A stretch of 64,000 nt of DNA from Yinghuangia seranimata (GTDB lineage: Bacteria; Actinomycetota; Actinomycetes; Streptomycetales; Streptomycetaceae), in the NCBI RefSeq assembly GCF_029953285.1, contig NZ_JASAOI010000027.1, positions 1 to 64,000 on the forward strand. The letters run 5' to 3'. The notes beneath the pieces are model-generated. The model was not told where the DNA came from. It made no database searches and saw only the letters and a list, made by a program, of their open reading frames with translations. Both the position numbers and the translations under genes were made by a program. This document shows positions 1-8,010 of the stretch, in pieces (position 1 is the stretch's first letter; each line of letters opens with the position of its first letter).

Positions 1-375
1 CGCGATCGCCCCCGCCCCGCCGTCGAGGCCGCGGCGCAGCAGGCCGGCCGCGGCCCGGTCGGGCGCCAGCCGGTCGGGGGCCGCGCGGTCGGTGCCGGCG
101 GGCAGGTGGGCGGCCGCCTCGTCGGCGTCCTCCAGCAGCCGGGCCTCGGCGAGCAGGTCGAGCAGCCGCCGGGTGCGGCCGTGCGGCACGCCGAAGTGGT
201 CGCCCGCCGCGTACAGGTCCTCGGGGGTACGGGTGCCGTCGACGCGGTCGAGGAGCCGTGCGGTCGGCGGGTCCAGCCCGGCGACGAGGACGGCGCGGGC
301 CGGGTCGGCGCCGAGCTGCAGGGTGTCGTGGTCGCGCCACAGGCGGACGAGGGCGGTGCGCAGGCGTGGTCTCAT
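1..375 (-). CDS. ThiF family adenylyltransferase-like protein (N-terminal part)
   Basis: The minus-strand frame is open from an ATG at 375 to the window edge (125 codons), so only the N-terminus is present. It starts MRPRLRTALVRLWRDHDTLQ and continues with LGADPARAVLVAGLDPPTARLLDRVDG. This opening is typical of actinobacterial ThiF/MoeB-like proteins, which carry a short N-terminal domain before the Rossmann E1-like fold. The catalytic domain lies outside the window, so the assignment rests on the N-terminal pattern and on its divergent position next to an M48-type peptidase, a pairing I recall from Streptomyces. The 197 bp between the two genes is AT-richer than its surroundings and probably holds both promoters. 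Confidence 0.6.
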   Translation of the reverse strand, partial: MRPRLRTALVRLWRDHDTLQLGADPARAVLVAGLDPPTARLLDRVDGTRTPEDLYAAGDHFGVPHGRTRRLLDLLAEARLLEDADEAAAHLPAGTDRAAPDRLAPDRAAAGLLRRGLDGGAGAIA

Positions 376-572
376 GCCCGGCACTGTGGCCGAAAGCCGG
401 ACGACCCCGGTGTTCGTCGTCCACAGGGCCGGTAGGACTATCAGCCTTATTCGGCATGGAATCACCGGAAAATTCGGCAAAACGGACGGTTGTGGGTATC
501 GAACGCGGGCGATTTGTGGACGCGGCGGCGAAGCAACGGCTCCTGACGCGCGCTGTTGGGTAACGTCTGGTT

Positions 573-1328
573 GTGGCCGCCGATCCCGGGGCCGGGCGCT
601 CCGCCGTGCCCGGAAACCCGCCTGACAACGCCGTCGAGGTCCGAAGGAGCACCCGACGGCGCCGTACTGTGTCGGCCTATCGCGACGGGGACCGCACGGT
701 CGTGCTGCTGCCCGCGCGGATGTCCGCGGCCGAGGAGCAGCGCTGGGTCGGGATAATGCTCGACCGCCTCGCCGCCCAGGAGAAGCGCCGCCGGCCCAGC
801 GACGACGTGCTCGCCCAGCGGGCCCGCGAACTGTCCGACCGCTACCTCGGCGGCCGCGCCGTGCCGACCACCGTGCGCTGGGTCGACAACCAGAACACCC
901 GCTGGGGCTCGTGCACGCCGCTGGACGCGTCCATCAGACTGTCCAGCCGCCTCCAGGGCATGCCGCCGTACGTCGTCGACTACGTGCTGCTGCACGAGCT
1001 CGCGCACCTGCTGGTCCCCGGGCACGGGCCGCGGTTCTGGACCCTGCTCGCGGCGTACCCGCGCACCGAACGGGCGCGCGGTTATCTGGAAGGTGTCGCG
1101 GCGTCCGGCGGGCTGGGCCTGTCGGACGAGGACGACGACGTCGAGGGCCCGCACGAGGTCGAGGACCACCCGTCGGGCCCGGACGACGCCGCAGCCGAGC
1201 CGGTCGACGGCGCCTCCGGGGGCGCCGAGGGGCCCGACCCGCAGCCGCACTCGCGCGCGAGCGCCGCCGAGGGCGGCCGCGCCCACCGCGGCGCCACCGG
1301 CCGCCCGCCGCGTCCGCACAGCGGCTGA
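573..1328 (+). CDS. M48/YgjP-type zinc metallopeptidase
   Basis: The 251-residue protein carries the zinc site HELAHLLVPGH at residues 141-151 (H141, E142, H145 and probably H151). It is preceded by the RWGSC block at 110-114 that characterises the YgjP/WLM (DUF45) group. No signal peptide or membrane segment is visible, so it is probably cytoplasmic. The C-terminal 70 residues are acidic and low in complexity, with an Asp/Glu-rich run near 184-200, and are probably disordered. The start is GTG at 573; no strong ribosome-binding site is seen, so an internal start is possible. Its substrate is unknown. Confidence 0.85.
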   Translation: MAADPGAGRSAVPGNPPDNAVEVRRSTRRRRTVSAYRDGDRTVVLLPARMSAAEEQRWVGIMLDRLAAQEKRRRPSDDVLAQRARELSDRYLGGRAVPTTVRWVDNQNTRWGSCTPLDASIRLSSRLQGMPPYVVDYVLLHELAHLLVPGHGPRFWTLLAAYPRTERARGYLEGVAASGGLGLSDEDDDVEGPHEVEDHPSGPDDAAAEPVDGASGGAEGPDPQPHSRASAAEGGRAHRGATGRPPRPHSG

Positions 1329-1678
1329 TCCCGCGGTCTCGTTCGCCTGGCGTTCCACCCGACGGGCCCGCACGGCCGCGCCGCGGCCGCGGCGCACGCC
1401 CGAACGGCGCGCACCCGAACGGATGGTGGGTTCCCGGGCCCCCGGTTCCGTCGCGGCAGCGGTCGCGCACGTAATACCGTGAGCCCGCAGTCGGTGTGGG
1501 CGGCGCCATCGCGGGGGCGGTGCGCGGAACCGCGGACGCCGCACCCACGTCGGGATTCGACGGGGGAACAACGGGGCCGAGGGACCGGGCTCGGCCGGGG
1601 CCGGGATGTTGTAGCGTGCCGTGCGCGGTGGGGGTCGATGCCCGGATGGGCCCCTTCTGACGGGAAGGGAGCCACGAG
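1329..1678. other. Intergenic region upstream of the TerD-AIM24 operon
   Basis: About 350 bp with no convincing gene; reading frames here have poor codon bias. It must hold the promoter of the TerD/AIM24 operon. A weak -10-like TAGCGT is at 1612-1617, and the ribosome-binding site of the next gene is the GGGAAGGGA run at 1661-1669. No repeat or strong hairpin was found. Confidence 0.4.
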
Positions 1679-3364
1679 GTGGTCGAGTTCAGGAAGGGTC
1701 AGAAGGCCAAGCTGTCCGATCTGACCCCGGGAACCGATCTGTACGTCGGCCTGCGGCTTGACGCCCCCGGTCTGACGTTCGACATCAGCTGCTTCGGCCT
1801 GGACGCGAACGACCGGTTGTCCGACGACCGGTACTTCGTCTTCTTCAACCAGCCGAAGTCGCCGGAGGAGTCGATCCAGCTGCTCGGCGCGCAGGCCGGC
1901 GACCAGGAGTCGTTCCGGGTCACGCTCGACCGCGTGCCGCCGCAGATCGGGAAGCTCGCGTTCACCGCGACGATCGACGGCAACGGCCAGATGTCGCAGG
2001 TCGGCTCCGGCTACATCCGCATTGCGGTCGGCGGCCAGGAGGTCCTCCGGTACGCGTTCACCGGTGCCGAGTTCAGCACCGAGCGCGCCATCATGATCGC
2101 GGACATCTACCGCAAGGAGCCGGCCGTCTGGCGCGTCGCCGCCGTCGGCCAGGGCTTCGACGGCGGGCTCCAGGCGCTCCTGGAGAACTTCGGCGGCGAG
2201 GCGCTCGAGGACGAGCCCGCCGCGCCGCCGCAGCAGCAGGCGCCGTCGTTCGCGCCGCCACCCGCCGCGCCGCAGCCGCCCGCGCCCAGCTTCCAGCAGC
2301 CCCCGGCGCCGCAGTTCCAGCAGCAGCCGCCGGCCCCGAACTTCGGCCCGCCGCCCGGCGCCCCCCAGCAGGACCAGTTCCAGCCGATCGCCGTCCAGGG
2401 CGCCCAGCAGGGCATGGGCATGCAGCCGCCGCCCGGGCAGTTCCAGCAGCCCGGTATGCCGCCGCCGCAGGGCATGCCGATGGGGATGCCGCCGCAGGGC
2501 CAGATGGCGCCCCCCGTGCCGCAGCAGGGCATGCCGATGGGCATGCCGCCCCAGCAGGGGATGCCCCCGCAGGGCATGCCCGGCCAGTTCCCCGGCCAGC
2601 CCGGTATGCCCCCGCAGCAGGGGATGCCGCCGCAAGGCATGCCGATGGGCCAGCCCGGCGCGCCGATGGGCGCGGACCAGACGTACCAGTACGGCCTCAC
2701 ACAGTTCGCCGAGGTCCAGGGCGGGCAGCGCTGGACGCAGCAGAACACGAAGATGGTCAAGGCCCTCGTGAGCCGCAGCGGCGCGAAGGTCATCGCGCGC
2801 TCCGGCAGCATGGTCGCGTACCAGGGCAAGGTCGAGTTCAAGCGCACGACGCAGGGCTCGGCGCAGGGTCAGAGCCGCCTCCAGGCATGGGGCACCAACC
2901 GGCTCACCGGCCAGACCATGGAGCTCATGCGCTGCGAGGGCGACGGCGAGGTGTTCTTCGCCGAGGACGCCGGCTACCTGCACGTCGTCGAGCTCGGCGG
3001 TCAGCGGCTGTGCGTCAACGCGCAGAACCTGCTCGCGTGGGACGACGGCCTCCAGCTGGAGCCGCGCCGCATCGAGGGCCAGGGCATCCCGGGCGGCGGC
3101 CTCTTCGTGCAGACGGTGTCCGGCAACGGCACCTGCATCGTGAAGACGCTGGGCACCCCGATGGTCCTGCCGGTCAACCCCGGCGCGCCGACCTTCGCGG
3201 ACTCGAACGCGATCGTGGCGTGGACCGACGGCATGCAGGTGTCCACCAGCACCGCCGTGCGCGTGCGGCGCACCGCGTACCCCGGCCACAGCGGCGAGAC
3301 CGTGTCGCTGCAGTTCCGCGGCATGCAGGGGCACTTCATCGTCGTCCAGCCGTACGAGGTGTGA
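1679..3364 (+). CDS. TerD domain - AIM24 domain fusion protein
   Basis: 561 residues, GTG start with a good upstream GGGAAGGGA. Residues 1-175 form a TerD (tellurium-resistance/calcium-binding) domain, with FRKGQKAKLSDL at the start and blocks such as CFGLDANDRLSDDRYFVFFNQ split across the fold. Residues ~180-330 are an extreme Pro/Gln/Met/Gly linker with repeated PQGMPMGMPP-like units. Residues ~335-561 are an AIM24 beta domain ending in a VVQPYEV strand. TerD proteins act in stress and membrane-associated processes; AIM24 function in bacteria is unknown. It heads a three-gene run with two stand-alone AIM24 genes, 7 and 17 bp apart, so the products probably work together. Fusion of the two folds in one chain supports a physical link. 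Confidence 0.88.
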   Translation: MVEFRKGQKAKLSDLTPGTDLYVGLRLDAPGLTFDISCFGLDANDRLSDDRYFVFFNQPKSPEESIQLLGAQAGDQESFRVTLDRVPPQIGKLAFTATIDGNGQMSQVGSGYIRIAVGGQEVLRYAFTGAEFSTERAIMIADIYRKEPAVWRVAAVGQGFDGGLQALLENFGGEALEDEPAAPPQQQAPSFAPPPAAPQPPAPSFQQPPAPQFQQQPPAPNFGPPPGAPQQDQFQPIAVQGAQQGMGMQPPPGQFQQPGMPPPQGMPMGMPPQGQMAPPVPQQGMPMGMPPQQGMPPQGMPGQFPGQPGMPPQQGMPPQGMPMGQPGAPMGADQTYQYGLTQFAEVQGGQRWTQQNTKMVKALVSRSGAKVIARSGSMVAYQGKVEFKRTTQGSAQGQSRLQAWGTNRLTGQTMELMRCEGDGEVFFAEDAGYLHVVELGGQRLCVNAQNLLAWDDGLQLEPRRIEGQGIPGGGLFVQTVSGNGTCIVKTLGTPMVLPVNPGAPTFADSNAIVAWTDGMQVSTSTAVRVRRTAYPGHSGETVSLQFRGMQGHFIVVQPYEV

Positions 3365-3371
3365 GGGAACC

Positions 3372-4052
3372 ATGGATCAGCAGATGATCGCGGCGTACGG
3401 CCAGACCGCCCCGACCGCGCGCATGCAGGCGCACGGCAACAAGATCTGCCGCGTCGCCATGCAGCAGGGCTACGACCTGTTCGCCAAGCAGGGCTCGATG
3501 ATCGCCTACACGGGCTTCATCACCTTCAACCCGTGGCGCGACTCGCGCGGCCAGCGTGCCCGCGGCGCGATCACGGGCGAGAAGGTCGAGCTCATGCAGT
3601 GCACCGGGCAGGGCGACCTGTACCTCGCCGACTACGGCGCCGACGTCGTCATGCTCCAGCTGAACGGCGAGGCGCTCTCGGTCAACGGGGCGAACATCCT
3701 GGCGTTCGACGCGCAGCTCACCAAGAGCATCGAGTCGATCCCGGGCCTGGCCGCCAAGTTCAGCGGCAACGGCATGTTCAACATCAAGCTCGAAGGCACC
3801 GGGTGGGTGGCCATCACCACCCAGGGCACGCCGGTCGTGCTCAACCCGGGCGAGCGCGAGACGTACGTCGACCCCGACGCGCTGGTCGCGTGGTCCAGCG
3901 GGCTCCGAGTGAAGACCAAGAGCTCGATGCGGGCGATGAACCTGATCGGCCGCGGCAGCGGCGAGGCCATGCAGGTCGCGTTCACGGGCAGCGGCTACGT
4001 CGTCGTCCAGCCGTCCGAGGACTCCACCGACCGCTTCCACATCCGCGGCTGA
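3372..4052 (+). CDS. AIM24 family protein
   Basis: 226 residues, ATG start only 7 bp after the preceding stop, with GAGGGA just upstream. The whole protein is one AIM24 (DUF124-like) beta domain: MIAYTGFITF near residue 43, a VELMQCTGQGDLYLADYG block, and a closing GSGYVVVQPSE strand. It is clearly paralogous to the C-terminal domain of the upstream gene and to the downstream gene. No signal peptide or membrane helix is seen. The function is not established; bacterial AIM24 genes often sit beside TerD genes, as here. Confidence 0.88.
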   Translation: MDQQMIAAYGQTAPTARMQAHGNKICRVAMQQGYDLFAKQGSMIAYTGFITFNPWRDSRGQRARGAITGEKVELMQCTGQGDLYLADYGADVVMLQLNGEALSVNGANILAFDAQLTKSIESIPGLAAKFSGNGMFNIKLEGTGWVAITTQGTPVVLNPGERETYVDPDALVAWSSGLRVKTKSSMRAMNLIGRGSGEAMQVAFTGSGYVVVQPSEDSTDRFHIRG

Positions 4053-4069
4053 GCAGGGGAGGGATTTCT

Positions 4070-4828
4070 GTGCAGAGCTCGCTTTTCGCGCACGGCCCGG
4101 TCCAGTCGCAGGACCGCTGGGCGCTGCAGAACAGCCAGATGCTGAAGATCGACCTGGGCGGCCAGATGCGCGACGTGCTCGCGCGCAAGGGCACCATGGT
4201 CGCGTTCCAGGGCGGCGTCGACTTCGACGGCCACCTCCAGTCGGGCGGCGAGCGCATGGCCGCCACCGCGACCGGTGAAGAGCTGAACCTGATGCGCTGC
4301 TTCGGCGCGGGGACCGTGTACCTCGCGAACCTGGCGCAGAGCATCCACGTGCTCGACCTGAACCACGAGGGCATCACCGTGGACGGGCAGTACGTGCTGG
4401 CCCTCGACCCGACGCTCAGCTGGAACGTGGTGCGCGTCGAGTCCGACCAGGGCATCGCCGCGGTCGGCGGCGGCTACAACCTGGAGATCGGCGGCCAGGG
4501 CAAGCTGGCGATCATGACCTCGGGCAAGCCGCTCGTCATGCAGGTCACCCCGCAGCAGGAGGTGTTCGCCGACGCGGACGCCGTCGTCGCCTGGAGCACG
4601 AGCCTGGTGACGCGCATGGAGGCGCAGCTGACCTCGCAGCGCGTGTGGAGCCGCCGCGGCGGCACCGGCGAGGGCTGGAACATGAGCTTCCAGGGCCAGG
4701 GCTACGTCCTGGTGCAGCCCAGCGAGCTGCTTCCGCCGACGGTGTTCCAGCAGGCGGCGCAGGGCTTCCTCGCCAACCGCGGTCTGGGGCAGCAGGGCGG
4801 CATGCGCGGCAACACGTGGGGCGCCTGA
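4070..4828 (+). CDS. AIM24 family protein
   Basis: 252 residues from a GTG at 4070, preceded by GGGGAGGG at 4056-4063. It is a third AIM24 domain in tandem: GTMVAFQGGVDFDG near residue 43, ELNLMRCFGAGTVYLAN in the middle, and GQGYVLVQPSE near the end. A ~30-residue Gly/Gln-rich tail follows (ANRGLGQQGGMRGNTWGA). The three AIM24 domains are diverged from each other, which suggests old duplication and perhaps a hetero-oligomer. It is the last gene of the operon; a strong hairpin follows. Confidence 0.87.
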   Translation: MQSSLFAHGPVQSQDRWALQNSQMLKIDLGGQMRDVLARKGTMVAFQGGVDFDGHLQSGGERMAATATGEELNLMRCFGAGTVYLANLAQSIHVLDLNHEGITVDGQYVLALDPTLSWNVVRVESDQGIAAVGGGYNLEIGGQGKLAIMTSGKPLVMQVTPQQEVFADADAVVAWSTSLVTRMEAQLTSQRVWSRRGGTGEGWNMSFQGQGYVLVQPSELLPPTVFQQAAQGFLANRGLGQQGGMRGNTWGA

Positions 4829-4850
4829 CCCGCACCGCGTGACACGACGC

Positions 4851-4888
4851 CGAAGAGGCACCGCGCGGACCCGGGCGGTGCCTCTTCG
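4851..4888. terminator. Bidirectional terminator-like hairpin
   Basis: A perfect 14 bp stem (CGAAGAGGCACCGC at 4851-4864 with its complement at 4875-4888) with a 10 nt loop. It lies between the convergent AIM24 and NUDIX genes. Confidence 0.75.
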
Positions 4889-4909
4889 CATGCGGGATGT
4901 GCCGCGCCG

Positions 4910-5485
4910 TCAGCCGGTCAGCTTCGCGGCGTCCGCGACCAGGCGGCGGACCGAGTCGTCGGTCGGGTCCGGGAGCGCGTCGATCGGGAACCAGCGCAGG
5001 TCGAGGGACTCGTCGCTGATCGCGGCGACCGAGCCGGGCGGCGCGATCGCGGCGTACTGGACGTCGAAGTGCACGCTCCACTGGTCGGGGCCGCCGCAGC
5101 GCACGTCGTGCCGGTCGAGCCGGACGGGCTCGGGCAGCAGCCGCAGCCCCGCGATGCCGGACTCCTCGACGGCCTCACGCAGCGCGGCCTCGGCGAGCGC
5201 GCCGTCGCCGTCCTCGCAGTGCCCGCCGGTCTGCAGCCAGAGCCCCACCTTGGGGTGCAGCGTGAGCAGCACACGCCCCTCGGCCGGGTCGACGACGACG
5301 GCACTCGCGGTCAGGTGACCCTCCTGGCGCGTGCGCGACATCGCGTCGGCGTACGTCGCGAGGTGCTCCAGATACGCGTCCCGCAGCGCCCCCTGCCCCG
5401 GGTCCGGGGCGGCCCAGGCTGCGAGGACGCGCGCCGCGTCCGCGTGCAGCGTCGTGGACGGAAGTGCACTGTCGTGTGAGCTCAC
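4910..5485 (-). CDS. NUDIX hydrolase
   Basis: The Nudix core is visible as GGHCEDGD followed by LREAVEESGI, the REx2EExG metal-binding helix, preceded by VLLTLHPKVGLWLQTGG. The spacing between the first Gly and the helix is one residue longer than the classical box, a variant I have seen in actinobacterial members. The enzyme should hydrolyse a nucleoside diphosphate linked to another moiety; the substrate is unknown. I chose the GTG at 5485 (191 aa), because the extra N-terminus of a longer form starting at 5533 (GTG) is Arg/Pro-rich and unlike the family. Neither start has a clear ribosome-binding site. Confidence 0.82.
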   Translation of the reverse strand: MSSHDSALPSTTLHADAARVLAAWAAPDPGQGALRDAYLEHLATYADAMSRTRQEGHLTASAVVVDPAEGRVLLTLHPKVGLWLQTGGHCEDGDGALAEAALREAVEESGIAGLRLLPEPVRLDRHDVRCGGPDQWSVHFDVQYAAIAPPGSVAAISDESLDLRWFPIDALPDPTDDSVRRLVADAAKLTG

Positions 5486-6208
5486 AGGCGGCCGATCTGT
5501 CGCGACGGGTCGGGTCGCCGACGATCCTGCCACGCGAACGACCCCCCGACGGACGGCCAGAGCCGACGAGGCCGATCGAGGCGCAGTATCCCTCGCGCGC
5601 CGCCCAGGGGCTGTCTGGCGGATCTCTTCGGCAAGCCCGCACGTGGCCCGTGCGCGCTGCGCCGGGTCTGGAAACGCCGCGGAGCGAGCGCAGCCGGTGA
5701 GGAGGGCCGCCTAGGCCGCTCTGGGCCCGCGCCGACGAGGGGTGTACACGGCGGCACCCGCGTGCGGGACCGTTCGCCGACGGGCCCCGCAGGCGGGTGG
5801 AGCGCTGCTTGGCGAGATCGTCGGCCTTCAGCTGCGCCCGCCGACTCGGGGGCTGCCTGCGCCGCCAGCCGCACCGCCACGCCGCCCCGCAGGCCCGTCG
5901 TGTCGGTGTGCCGTGCGGCCAGTCGAATGCCGCCCCTTGCGAGGTCATCCGGCATCGTCGGGTCGGCCGAGCGTTGTCGGCGCGCTACGACTGTCGGGCC
6001 GCGGCCGGACCGTACGACCGAGGCCCGACGCCGCCCGACGTGCGACCTTGCCGGAACGCAGCCGCCCGTGGGCGACGTGCTGGACCAGGACGCCGAGGCC
6101 CGCCGCATGCAGCTCGGGCAGCCAGCGGTCACGGAACCGGCATGGGGCGGCCTTGCGGATGGGGGCGGTCCGGCGGCACATGTCGCGTCGCCGGACCGGC
6201 GTCATCGG
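5486..6208. other. Intergenic region without a convincing gene
   Basis: About 720 bp between the NUDIX and protease genes. All long open frames give Arg/Pro/Ala-rich translations without recognisable motifs. One minus-strand frame (5945-6205) starts 3 bp after the upstream protease stop and reads RDRWLPELHAAGLGVLVQHV near its start. That could be the remnant of a small co-transcribed gene, but it degrades into low-complexity sequence. I see no terminator or repeat that explains the region. Confidence 0.35.
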
Positions 6209-7735
6209 CTACTTGGCGTCGTCCTCGCCCTTGTCGTCCTTCTCGTCGGTCTTCTGGTCGTCCTTCTTGGCGTCGCGTTCGCCTTCCAGGGCCTCCAGGT
6301 CGGCCTGCATCTGGGCGGCGAGGGCGGAGATGTCGAGTTCCTCGCGGTGGACGAAGCCGTCCGGGTCGTCGAGGTCGTCGGCTGTCGGGAGCATGTCGGG
6401 GTGGGCCCACAGGGCGTCGCGGCCCTCGATGCCGCGGGCGTCCGCGAGGGAGGCCCACAGGCGCGAGGCGTCCCGCAGGCGGCGGGGGCGCAGCTCGAGG
6501 CCGACCAGGGTGGCGAAGGTCTGCTCGGCCGGGCCGCCGGTCGCGCGGCGGCGGCGGAGGGTCTCGCGGAGGGCGTCCGCGGACGGCAGGCGCGGCGCGG
6601 CGGCCGCGTGGACGACCGCGTCGACCCAGCCCTCGACGAGCGCCAGGGCGGTCTCCAGGCGGGCCAGCGCGGCCTTCTGCTCGGGCGTCTCCTCGGGCTC
6701 GAAGAGGCCCTGCGTGAAGGCCTCCTGCAGCGCCTCGGGGTTGGTCGGGTCGATGCGCCCGGCGGCCTCCTCCAGGCGGCTCATGTCGACCTTGATGCCG
6801 CGCGCGTACGCGTCGACCGCGCCGAACAGGTGCCGGCCCAGCCACGGCACGTGCGCGAAGAGCCGCTGGTGGGCCGCCTCGCGCAGCGCCAGGTAGAGGC
6901 GCACCTCGTCCTGCGGCAGGCCGAGCCCGGCGCCGAACTCGGCCAGGTTCGCGGGCAGCAGCGCGGCGCGCCCGGCCGGCCCGATCGGCAGGCCGATGTC
7001 GGCGGAGCCGACGACCTCGCCGGCCAGCGCGCCGAGCGCCTGCCCGACCTGGGCACCGAACATCGCGCCGCCCATGCCGCGCATCATGCCGATCAGCGGC
7101 CCGGCCATCTGCTGCATCTCGTCGGGCATCATCTCGCCCATCGCGCTGACGACGCGGGTGGCGAGCGGTTCGACGAGCTCCTTCCACTGCGGGAGCGTCG
7201 CCTCGATCCACTCGGCGCGGCTCCACGCCAGCGTGGTGGACGCGCCGGACGGCAGCGGGGTGGCCTCGTCGAGCCACAGCTCGGCGAGCCGCACCGACTC
7301 CTCGACCGCGGTGCGGTCGACCTGGCCGACGCTCGCGTCGCCGCCCTTCTGGGCGACGGTCTGCCGGGCGATGTCGTGCGCGAGGTCCCAGTTGACCGGG
7401 CCGCCCTCGTAGGACAGCAGCTTGCCCAGCTGCTGGAAGGCCGCGCCGAGGTCGGCCGGGTTCATGTTGCCGAACAGCGCGCCGAACGGGTTGTCGGGGT
7501 CGTTGGGGTTGCCGAACGGGTCGAACCCGCCCGGACCGCCCGGACCACCCGGTCCGCCGGGCCCCGAGGGTCCGCCGGGGCCCTTGCCCCCGCCGGAGCC
7601 CTCCGCGCCCGAACCGCCGAAACCGAAGCCCGGGGAACTACCGGACCCGCCTGACGCGTCGGAGGAACCAGGGTCGCGGTCGGGGTTGTCGCCGCCGCCC
7701 GACGGCTTGCCGAAACCGAAGGGGAAGTCACCCAT
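6209..7735 (-). CDS. Zinc-dependent metalloprotease / DUF2342 family protein
   Basis: 508 residues from the ATG at 7735, with AAGGAGGA 11 nt upstream; this favours it over a longer frame starting at 7831. The first ~100 residues are Gly/Pro-rich, with collagen-like GGP repeats. The rest is the helical DUF2342 fold (annotated as zinc-dependent metalloprotease or putative hydrolase, TIGR03624-like). It includes the conserved LREAAHQRLFAHVPWLGRHL block with an ExxH-type pair. The C-terminus is highly charged (Lys/Asp/Glu). No membrane segment is present. It is divergent from the SDR gene at 8011. Catalytic activity is not proven for this family. Confidence 0.85.
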   Translation of the reverse strand: MGDFPFGFGKPSGGGDNPDRDPGSSDASGGSGSSPGFGFGGSGAEGSGGGKGPGGPSGPGGPGGPGGPGGFDPFGNPNDPDNPFGALFGNMNPADLGAAFQQLGKLLSYEGGPVNWDLAHDIARQTVAQKGGDASVGQVDRTAVEESVRLAELWLDEATPLPSGASTTLAWSRAEWIEATLPQWKELVEPLATRVVSAMGEMMPDEMQQMAGPLIGMMRGMGGAMFGAQVGQALGALAGEVVGSADIGLPIGPAGRAALLPANLAEFGAGLGLPQDEVRLYLALREAAHQRLFAHVPWLGRHLFGAVDAYARGIKVDMSRLEEAAGRIDPTNPEALQEAFTQGLFEPEETPEQKAALARLETALALVEGWVDAVVHAAAAPRLPSADALRETLRRRRATGGPAEQTFATLVGLELRPRRLRDASRLWASLADARGIEGRDALWAHPDMLPTADDLDDPDGFVHREELDISALAAQMQADLEALEGERDAKKDDQKTDEKDDKGEDDAK

Positions 7736-8010
7736 GACGGCCGTGTCCTCCTTGCCGACCCCCGTCGCCGGGGGTGTGGGGGCGGTGGCCTGCCAGGCCC
7801 GCCGCGCCTCGTTCGACCTGCCCCGGGGCACGGACGGCGCATCGACGGGGGCGCGGATCGGCGCCTCGCGTGATGGTCACGGCCACACCTCGGGCAGGAT
7901 GGATTGCGGATGCTGCGTCATGTGCGCTCTCGGTACGCGGACCCGGCCGGCTTCCGGGCGGGTCGGCGTAAGCGAACCGCACGTACCAAACTAACCACGG
8001 GAGGCGGTCA

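Noticed and set aside
462-1571. 369-codon minus-strand open frame opposite the M48-type peptidase
   Set aside because: It is antisense to a gene with a clear HELAH zinc site and shows only shadow codon bias.
2400-2680. Tandem DNA repeats in the TerD-AIM24 gene
   Set aside because: They encode the Pro/Gln/Gly/Met linker in frame, so they are a low-complexity protein segment rather than an independent repeat element.
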